Assembly: GCA_003446295.1 (NCBI GenBank)
Contig: DMBB01000252.1
Location: forward strand, 1-7,212
DNA length: 7,212 bases
Direction of reading: 5' to 3'
From: Erysipelotrichaceae bacterium
GTDB lineage: Bacteria > Bacillota_I > Bacilli_A > Erysipelotrichales > Erysipelotrichaceae
Program-made: the position numbers and the translations under genes
The notes under the pieces: generated by a model
Told to the model about the DNA's origin: nothing
The model's database searches: none
What the model saw: the letters and a program-made list of their open reading frames with translations, nothing else
Shown here: piece by piece, positions 1 through 5,056 of the stretch
How positions within the stretch are numbered: position 1 is the first letter of the stretch
Layout of the letters: every line of letters starts with the position of its first letter

Positions 1-2
1 AT

Positions 3-19
3 GTCCGGGACGTTTTTGT
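3..19 (+). terminator. Possible 3' arm and T-tract of a leader terminator upstream of metN
   Basis: A GC-rich stretch (GTCCGGGACG) runs directly into TTTTTGTTT and stops a few bases before the metN ribosome binding site. This looks like the descending arm and U-tract of an intrinsic terminator in a 5' leader. Methionine-transport operons of Bacillota are commonly controlled by SAM-I (S-box) riboswitches or methionine T-boxes that end in such a terminator. The matching 5' arm would lie left of the window, so the hairpin itself cannot be seen and the assignment is inference. Confidence 0.3.
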
Positions 20-26
20 TTCCGAT

Positions 27-32
27 AGGAGG
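27..32 (+). promoter_or_regulatory. Ribosome binding site of metN fixing a GTG start
   Basis: A perfect AGGAGG lies six bases before the GTG at 39. It justifies the non-ATG start, and the resulting N-terminus (MISIRGLKKSF) matches the usual beginning of MetN proteins. Confidence 0.85.
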
Positions 33-38
33 TAAATT

Positions 39-1127
39 GTGATCAGTATCAGGGGACTGAAAAAATCATTCCGAATGGAAAAGCAGTATGTACATGCGGT
101 CAACGGGGTCGATCTGGATATCGCAGAAGGAGAGATCTTCGGTGTCGTAGGATATTCCGGTGCGGGGAAGTCTACACTGGTCCGATGTATCAACTTTCTG
201 GAGATTCCTGATGAAGGAAGTATTGCGATCCGGGGGTTCGGTACTTTTACGGCAAGGCAGTCAAAGCTGTATCACACCCCGGAAGGAGGCGGTACAGAAG
301 CTCCGGTGACCCAGCAGGAACTCCGGCAGCTGCGGCGTAATATCGGTATGATCTTCCAGCATTTCAATCTGCTGGACAGAAGCACGGTTTTTGAAAATGT
401 GGCATATCCGCTTCGCTATACAGGTATATCCAAGGAAGAAATTGAGCAGCGTGTCAAGGAACTGCTGGAGCTGGTAGATCTCTCCGACAAGATTGATTCT
501 TATCCGGCTGAACTCTCCGGCGGTCAGAAACAGCGTGTCGCGATCGCAAGGGCTCTGGCAAATAACCCGAAGATCCTGCTGAGTGACGAGGCTACATCGG
601 CACTTGATCCGGAAGTCACGGAATCGATCCTGAAGCTTCTGAAGGATCTGAACAGGAAACTCGGTCTGACGGTGATCCTGATCACACACGAGATGGCAGT
701 CGTCAGGTCTATCTGTGATCAGATGGCAGTCATGGAACTCGGAAAGATCGTTGAGTCAGGCAACGTATATGATGTCTTCGCAGATCCTCATGCCGCAAGC
801 ACCAAACGGTTCGTGAATGCTTCATTCGGCCTCAGCAACCTCGATAAACTCACTGAGAGCGGCGTCATTACAATGACTCCGGACAGCAAGCTTGTACGGC
901 TGACATTCAACCGTGACAGTGTCGGGGAAGCGCTGATCTCAGAAGTCTCGAGAAACTTCAAAATCAGTATGAATATCGTTCTGGCAAACGTTGAGATCCT
1001 GCAGGATGCACCGCTCGGTGCCCTGATCGTCCTGGTGAAGGGCGATCCGGAAGATGTTCAGAAAGCATTGGATCATATCGTTTCATGCAATGTCAGGGTG
1101 GAGGTGCTTCATGATGGAATGGCTTGA
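39..1127 (+). CDS. metN: Methionine ABC transporter ATP-binding protein MetN
   Basis: This is the ATPase of the high-affinity methionine importer MetNIQ; it works as a dimer on the inner face of the membrane and drives uptake through MetI. The 362 residues contain Walker A GYSGAGKST (38-46), the Q-loop in IGMIFQHFNLL (102-112), the signature LSGGQKQRVAIARALA (159-174), Walker B ILLSDEATSALD (179-190) and the H-loop histidine in LITHEM (214-219). A C-terminal NIL/ACT-like domain (about 284-358) is the domain that, in MetN, binds methionine and inhibits transport when the internal pool is high. The start is GTG behind AGGAGG. The protein is longer than E. coli MetN (343 residues), mainly because of about 18 extra residues (roughly 67-90, rich in Gly, Thr and Pro) between Walker A and the Q-loop. 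The last 17 bases overlap metI, which suggests translational coupling. The family assignment is very secure. Confidence 0.97.
   Translation: MISIRGLKKSFRMEKQYVHAVNGVDLDIAEGEIFGVVGYSGAGKSTLVRCINFLEIPDEGSIAIRGFGTFTARQSKLYHTPEGGGTEAPVTQQELRQLRRNIGMIFQHFNLLDRSTVFENVAYPLRYTGISKEEIEQRVKELLELVDLSDKIDSYPAELSGGQKQRVAIARALANNPKILLSDEATSALDPEVTESILKLLKDLNRKLGLTVILITHEMAVVRSICDQMAVMELGKIVESGNVYDVFADPHAASTKRFVNASFGLSNLDKLTESGVITMTPDSKLVRLTFNRDSVGEALISEVSRNFKISMNIVLANVEILQDAPLGALIVLVKGDPEDVQKALDHIVSCNVRVEVLHDGMA
1100..1104 (+). promoter_or_regulatory. Ribosome binding site of metI, inside the end of metN
   Basis: GGAGG lies six bases before the ATG at 1111 and nine before the ATG at 1114. It decides the start of metI: an upstream in-frame ATG at 1054 would add 19 residues (MFRKHWIISFHAMSGWRCF) that do not look like a MetI N-terminus. 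Confidence 0.75.
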
Positions 1128-1824
1128 GTCTCTGATGCCGAATGTAGTGATCTACTGGCAGGAGTTTATGCAGAGCTGCAGTGCAACAGCTCAGATGTTT
1201 CTGATCGGCGGAAGTATCTCGCTGATCATCGGATTCTTCTTCGGGGTGCTGCTGATCATTACCCGGGCAGGCGGGATCAGCGAAAACCGGTCTGTGTACG
1301 GTTTCGTGAATTTCTTTATCAATATCTTCCGCTCTGTGCCGTTCATCATCCTGCTGATCTTTCTGATCCCGTTTACGAGAATGGTGATGGGTACTGCGAT
1401 CGGCGTGAAAGGAGCCATCATACCGCTGTGTTTCGGCTGTGTGCCGTTCTTTACAAGACAGGTCGAAACAGCTCTGTCAACTGTAGATCCGGGAAAGGTA
1501 GAAGCCGCCCGTGCTATGGGGAGCGGTACAGCGGGGATCGTGTTCCGCGTATATCTTCATGAAGCAGTGCCTGATCTGATCCGTGTGATCACGATCACGG
1601 CTATCAGTCTGATCGGTCTGACGACAATGGCAGGAGCCGTGGGCGCAGGCGGGATTGGCAGCTTCGCTATCAACTACGGTCAGAATCTGCATCATCAGGA
1701 CATTGTGAATGTATGTGTTCTGCTTCTGCTTGTGCTGGTATCGCTGATGCAGACAGCAGGCAGCACCTTGGCCAGGAAAACAACGAACAGGTCATTGTTC
1801 CGCAAACGGAACGGAAAGGAATGA
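1111..1824 (+). CDS. metI: Methionine ABC transporter permease MetI
   Basis: This is the membrane-spanning subunit of the methionine importer; two copies form the channel and each contacts one MetN. The 237 residues have about five hydrophobic segments (about 27-51, 65-89, 98-116, 155-178, 198-219). The EAA coupling motif EAARAMGSGTAG (131-142) docks on the ATPase, and the MetI-type segments FRSVPFIILL (73-82) and AGAVGAGGIG (174-183) are both present. Length and motifs match the family (about 217-230 residues). The start at 1111 is preferred because of GGAGG at 1100-1104; ATG at 1114 is an alternative. It overlaps metN by 17 bases and ends four bases before metQ, so it is part of one operon. 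Nothing in it looks damaged, in contrast to the two genes that follow. Confidence 0.95.
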   Translation: MMEWLESLMPNVVIYWQEFMQSCSATAQMFLIGGSISLIIGFFFGVLLIITRAGGISENRSVYGFVNFFINIFRSVPFIILLIFLIPFTRMVMGTAIGVKGAIIPLCFGCVPFFTRQVETALSTVDPGKVEAARAMGSGTAGIVFRVYLHEAVPDLIRVITITAISLIGLTTMAGAVGAGGIGSFAINYGQNLHHQDIVNVCVLLLLVLVSLMQTAGSTLARKTTNRSLFRKRNGKE

Positions 1825-1828
1825 AATT

Positions 1829-2770
1829 ATGAAAAAAACACTGACTGCTGCTGCCATAGCTCTGGCAGTTACTCTGGCTGGATGCGGAGGGTCTTCTTCC
1901 TCTGCTGATGCATCTGGAAAATCATCCGATCCGATCAAGATCGGCATTCCTGATGATGCAACCAATGGCGGACGCGCGATCAAGCTTCTTGAAACAGCCG
2001 GTCTGATCAGCGTTGATCCTGCTGCCGGATGGGTACCTGAACTGAAGGATGTTACGGAATATATCTACAACATTGAGATCGTGCCTACCCAGGCTAATAC
2101 GCTTCCTTCAACGCTTGATGATTTCGGTGCTTCTACGATCAACGGTACTTACGCGATCCCGATCGGTCTGGTTCCTTCACGCGATGGACTGATCGTGGAA
2201 AATCAGGCTGATGCGACTGCAGACGGCGAAAAGAATCCGTTTATCAATGTTATTGTTGCCCGTACTGCTGACAAAGACAATGAAACATATGCAAAAGTCG
2301 TAAAAGCGTTCAATACCGATTATGTTGCACAGTTTGTTCTTGCCAAGTATTCTGAAGCTTCCATTCCTTCATGGCCCTGGAACCCGACCGAGCTGAGTGA
2401 TGAAGAGATCCTGGATGAAGTAGACCACTATACATCTTCTCCGGAAGGAAAAACAGTCGTGAAGCTTGGCGTATGCGGTGCCAGCAATGATTCATGGAAA
2501 GCAGTCCAGAAGATCCTGGATGACAACGGCGACAACATCTACATCGAACTTGTCCGTTTTGATGCATATACACTGCCTAATGAAGCACTGAACAGCGGCG
2601 AGATCGATCTGAATTCTTTCCAGCATTACGCATATCTCAATAAGGAGATCGAATCTCAGGGATATGATCTTACCGTCATCGGAGATACCAATATGGCTCC
2701 GCTCACACTTTACTCCAGAAAATACGATTCACTGGATGCGCTGAAGGAAGCGGCGGGAAAGAAGGAATAA
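1829..2770 (+). CDS. metQ: Methionine-binding lipoprotein MetQ (NlpA family), circularly permuted
   Basis: This is the substrate-binding lipoprotein that delivers methionine to MetNI on the outer face of the membrane. The 313 residues start with a signal peptide and lipobox LAGC (16-19, Cys19 lipidated) and a Ser-rich spacer (20-35). The family segments then appear in swapped order. What is normally the second half comes first (36-182): KIGIPDDATNGGRA, LLETAGLI, the ASTINGTYA region and NPFINVIVAR, ending at SIPSW. A linker of about 25 residues rich in acidic residues follows (183-207). The normal first half comes last (208-305): KTVVKLGV, FDAYTLPNEAL, GEIDLNSFQHYAYL and APLTLYSRKYDSLDAL, ending in KEAAGKKE. 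All conserved segments are present once and in frame with no stop, so a working permuted protein is plausible. The ribosome binding site AAAGGA is at 1815-1820. The family call is firm; the function of the permuted form is inference. Confidence 0.9.
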   Translation: MKKTLTAAAIALAVTLAGCGGSSSSADASGKSSDPIKIGIPDDATNGGRAIKLLETAGLISVDPAAGWVPELKDVTEYIYNIEIVPTQANTLPSTLDDFGASTINGTYAIPIGLVPSRDGLIVENQADATADGEKNPFINVIVARTADKDNETYAKVVKAFNTDYVAQFVLAKYSEASIPSWPWNPTELSDEEILDEVDHYTSSPEGKTVVKLGVCGASNDSWKAVQKILDDNGDNIYIELVRFDAYTLPNEALNSGEIDLNSFQHYAYLNKEIESQGYDLTVIGDTNMAPLTLYSRKYDSLDALKEAAGKKE

Positions 2771-2771
2771 C

Positions 2772-3922
2772 ATGACAGACATCAAAGAAAAGATCGCAAT
2801 ATTTGCGGATGAACACGGCAGTGAATATCAGGAGATCGCGCTGGCTATCCATGCAAGACCGGAAGTGTCCAACTATGAATTCTTCGCATCGGAAACTTTG
2901 AGTGAGAAACTGAGGGAAGAGGGCTTTGAGATCGAACTTCCGGCAGCCCATCAGCGTACCGGTTTTGCGGCATATTACCGCTCATCAAAACCCGGACCGG
3001 TCATCGCATTTCTGGCAGAATATGACGCTCTGGCAGGGTTGGGACATGGCTGCGGACATAATATCTTTGGAGCTACTTCCTCACTGGCAGCCGCAGCGCT
3101 GAAGAAGGAAGCGCCAAGGGAAGCTTTGTACGTGATGGTTATTTCAAAGATGTAGATGCAGCATTGTGCGTGCATCCCGGCAGTTCTCCGAAAAACGGAC
3201 TGTCTTCCAGAAATCTGGCAAATGCGCCTGTAGATATTGAATTCTGGGGCAGGCCTGCTCATGCGGCTGCGATCCCTGAGCAGGGTCTGAATGCCCTGGA
3301 TGCACAGATCCTCGTATACAATGCGATCAGTGTACTGCGTCAGCAGCTGCCTACGGATGTCAGGATCCACGGTATTATTACCGACGGCGGAACAGCACCG
3401 AATGTGATCCCGGAATATACAAAATCGAAGTACTACCTGAGAGCGGCTGCCAAAGAGACTGTTGATATGGTCTATGAGAAGGTGGAAAACATCGTGAAAG
3501 GTGCAGCACTGCAGACAGGATGCGAAGGAAAGATGCATCTGTTTCAGAACTTCGTTGAAAATATGGTCCTGACGCCGAAACTGGATCAGGTCTGGGTCAG
3601 AAACATGAATGCTCTGGGTCAGGAATGTGAGCCGCAGACATGGAAGGTGTCTCCGGGCTCCAGCGATGTCGGAAATGTCTCCCAGGTCGTTCCGGCGATC
3701 CAGCCCCACATCAGCATCACTGATGTACAGGTACCCGGTCATTCCCAGGGTATGGTGGAAGCTTCCCGCTCGGAAAAGGGCATGAAGTCGATCGTACTTG
3801 GGGCAAAGGCCCTGGCATGGACGGCAGTGGACCTGATCACGGATCCCAAGCTGCTGGCTGAGGTCAAGGAAGAACACGCCTATAATGTTGCTCATCAGAA
3901 AGATGAACACTCAGATAATTGA
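2772..3922 (+). pseudogene. M20 family metal-dependent amidohydrolase/deacylase, disrupted by internal deletion and frameshift
   Basis: Family members are cytoplasmic metalloenzymes that hydrolyse N-acyl amino acids, peptides or aminobenzoyl-glutamate. The first part (2772 to about 3106, 111 residues) holds AEYDALAGLGHGCGHN, with the Cys/His metal ligands near residues 94-96, then runs into a shifted frame and stops at 3153-3155. The frame two bases over continues the same protein from about 3101: EEGSAKGSFVRDGYFKDVD, VHPGSSPKNG, the dimerisation-domain motif GRPAHAAAIPEQG, PGSSDVGNVS and PGHSQGM, to TGA at 3920-3922. Compared with the family, about 17-25 residues are missing at the join, including the strand leading into the catalytic GTPxEE motif; the lost base number must be one more than a multiple of three. 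The gene starts one base after the metQ stop, behind AGAAGGA. Position after metNIQ suggests a former role in releasing methionine from N-acyl-methionine, which is inference. A sequencing or assembly error is the alternative. Confidence 0.85.
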
Positions 3923-3947
3923 TTACATTCAGAATAAAGATATGTGG

Positions 3948-3978
3948 GAATGCCGGATCAGCCGGCATTCTTTATATG
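3948..3978 (+). terminator. Intrinsic terminator ending the metNIQ-amidohydrolase operon
   Basis: A perfect 9-bp stem is formed by GAATGCCGG (3948-3956) and CCGGCATTC (3962-3970), with a five-base ATCAG loop, followed by a T-rich tail (TTTATATGTT). It sits 25 bases after the stop of the amidohydrolase and closes the first transcription unit. Confidence 0.82.
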
Positions 3979-4116
3979 TTCTTCGGGATGAAATGCGCAG
4001 CTGTTTGAACGTGTTTCACAGTCTTCAGGTATTCCTGTCTCTTAATTGCCGGAAGAAAAGTGGTTAAAATTCCGTATTGTATGAATTCTGTGTGAAATTA
4101 AAAAAACGCCCTTCAT
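3979..4116. other. Intergenic stretch without a recognisable gene
   Basis: About 140 AT-rich bases lie between the terminator and the palindrome before the YvlD-like gene. A short open frame here (3885-4067) overlaps the end of the amidohydrolase and the terminator hairpin, has no ribosome binding site and no recognisable protein character. I see no RNA gene or repeat. Confidence 0.5.
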
Positions 4117-4129
4117 TGACCGGCGGTCA
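4117..4129. promoter_or_regulatory. 13-bp perfect palindrome, likely repressor operator
   Basis: TGACCG-G-CGGTCA is a perfect inverted repeat around one central base. It ends directly before the TG of an extended -10 promoter, so a protein bound here would cover the -35 and spacer region. Size and symmetry fit a dimeric repressor such as a TetR-family protein. No regulator gene is visible in the window, so the family of the binder is a guess. Confidence 0.5.
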
Positions 4130-4138
4130 TGTTAAAAT
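4130..4138 (+). promoter_or_regulatory. Extended -10 promoter of the YvlD-like gene
   Basis: TGTTAAAAT reads as an extended -10 element (TG, one base, TAAAAT at 4133-4138). There is no good -35 at standard spacing; TTGACC (4116-4121) is only 11 bases upstream. The predicted transcription start, about seven bases downstream, falls on or next to the ATG at 4145, implying a leaderless mRNA. Confidence 0.5.
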
Positions 4139-4144
4139 GCAGTC

Positions 4145-4486
4145 ATGAAAAAGATATTAAGAAATATTATTGTGGAGACAGTATCTCTATGGGTCATCGA
4201 CATGCTGTTCACCGGTATAGCCTTTACCAGCATGTCATCCATGATTACGACAGCCGTGATCCTTGCGCTGCTGAACAGTACGGTACGTCCGGTCCTCAAG
4301 ATCATGACGGTGCCTGTATCGATCCTGACGCTCGGATTCTTCTCCCTGATCGTGAATGCGGTCGTACTGGTCCTTGCTTTTTCATTGTCGGAGGGTGCAT
4401 ATATTGATTCCTTCTTCACGGCATTTATAGCGAGCATCATATTGGCGTTTGTAAACGGTGCAGTGGAAGGGCTGTTTAAGGACTGA
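4145..4486 (+). CDS. Small membrane protein of the YvlD / phage holin family 4 type
   Basis: This 113-residue protein is almost entirely hydrophobic, with four predicted membrane segments (about 5-25, 31-48, 55-80, 88-108). The block LLNSTVRPVLKIMTVP (42-57), followed by a long hydrophobic segment ending in LIVNA, and the charged MKK start are typical of the YvlD/DUF360 family (also named phage holin 4). In Bacillus subtilis, YvlD belongs to a cell-envelope-stress operon; the molecular role is not established, and the holin name does not imply a prophage. The N-terminus matches the family, so 4145 is the start even though no Shine-Dalgarno sequence precedes it; the promoter is so close that the mRNA is probably leaderless. 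The next gene begins two bases after the stop, so the two are co-transcribed. Confidence 0.85.
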   Translation: MKKILRNIIVETVSLWVIDMLFTGIAFTSMSSMITTAVILALLNSTVRPVLKIMTVPVSILTLGFFSLIVNAVVLVLAFSLSEGAYIDSFFTAFIASIILAFVNGAVEGLFKD

Positions 4487-4488
4487 AG

Positions 4489-4917
4489 ATGCCGGAAGTG
4501 AAATTGATTTACCAATCCAGTTCAGGGCACGCTTATTCAGTAGCCAAAGCTGTGGGAAATGAACTGAATACGAAACCGATCGATATTCATGAGCCTGCGG
4601 TACTGTCTGATACGGATCTGCTGATCCTTTGCATTGAAACACGTGATGGAAAGCCGGATCATTATCTGCTTGACTATCTGGACCAGCTTCCTGTCAACAG
4701 TATCAAAGATGCAGCGTTGATCAGTACCAGCTTATCCGGCAGGGATTATACGGAACTTGCGGTCGGACTGCTCGGTCATAAAGGCATTTCAGTGTATCCA
4801 AAACGTCTTTGCCTGAAAAGAGGAATTATGAGGTTTTTCAGGAGCAGACCGAATGAATCAGATCTGAAAGAAGCAAGATTATTTGCAAGAGAGGTAGCTG
4901 CTGCCTGCGGGCAGTAG
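4489..4917 (+). CDS. Flavodoxin-like protein
   Basis: This 142-residue protein is probably cytosolic and has the alternating strand-helix pattern of the flavodoxin fold. The first strand and phosphate-binding loop are at LIYQSSSGHAYSVAKAV (6-22), a second strand at DLLILCIET (43-51), another at DAALISTSLSG (74-84), and a C-terminal helix at NESDLKEARLFAREVAAA (122-139). The C-terminal RPNESDLKEARLFA pattern is familiar from short flavodoxin family proteins of Bacillota. Flavodoxins carry electrons using FMN. The loop here has His where the usual SxSGNT-type motif has Asn, so FMN binding is likely but not certain. Ribosome binding site TAAGGA (4477-4482) lies in the end of the upstream gene, with six bases to the ATG. 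Pairing with a membrane protein may mean redox work at the envelope, which is speculation. Confidence 0.75.
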   Translation: MPEVKLIYQSSSGHAYSVAKAVGNELNTKPIDIHEPAVLSDTDLLILCIETRDGKPDHYLLDYLDQLPVNSIKDAALISTSLSGRDYTELAVGLLGHKGISVYPKRLCLKRGIMRFFRSRPNESDLKEARLFAREVAAACGQ

Positions 4918-5004
4918 AGTCTGCACAGCCAGCAGGTCTTTCGGATCGGAATGATCAATATGTTGTTCAGCGCAGGTCCTGCTGCAGAAAATTAACAGAT
5001 CACG

Positions 5005-5036
5005 AAGCCGGACATATGCGTGAACCGGCTTTTATT
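5005..5036 (+). terminator. Intrinsic terminator between the flavodoxin-like gene and moxR
   Basis: AAGCCGG (5005-5011) pairs with CCGGCTT (5025-5031) around a 13-base loop, and TTTATT follows. The stem is short and the loop large, so it may be leaky. It separates the second and third transcription units but also lies only about 20 bases before the moxR start, so it could act as a leader attenuator if the moxR promoter is upstream of it. Confidence 0.6.
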
Positions 5037-5056
5037 AACAGGTGGGAAAGTAAAAA

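Noticed and set aside
3100..3170. Programmed ribosomal frameshift in the amidohydrolase
   Set aside because: A frameshift would not restore the missing catalytic segment, and no slippery heptamer with a downstream structure is apparent; a deletion fits better.
2975..3910. Long minus-strand open frame (311 codons) opposite the amidohydrolase
   Set aside because: It mirrors the coding frame of the M20 gene, is rich in Cys, Arg, His and Ser with no family resemblance, and has no convincing start signal.
3885..4067. Plus-strand open frame of 60 codons
   Set aside because: It overlaps the end of the amidohydrolase frame and reads through the terminator hairpin; it has no ribosome binding site and no recognisable protein pattern.
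4129..4407. Plus-strand open frame of 92 codons starting at an ATG before the YvlD-like gene
   Set aside because: It is an out-of-frame shadow; the frame at 4145 encodes the recognisable membrane protein.
4145..4486. Prophage remnant suggested by the name phage holin family 4
   Set aside because: YvlD-like proteins are widespread chromosomal genes, and no phage lysis, structural or integration genes are nearby.
4901..4914. Hairpin CTGCC-TGCG-GGCAG at the end of the flavodoxin-like gene
   Set aside because: The stem is short, lies inside the coding region and has no T-tract; the hairpin at 5005-5031 is a better terminator.
4963..4992. Possible moxR promoter (TTGTTC, 18 bases, GAAAAT) with the small palindrome GCAGGTCCTGC (4972-4982) in the spacer
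   Set aside because: Both hexamers are poor matches and the palindrome is short; the evidence is too weak to annotate.
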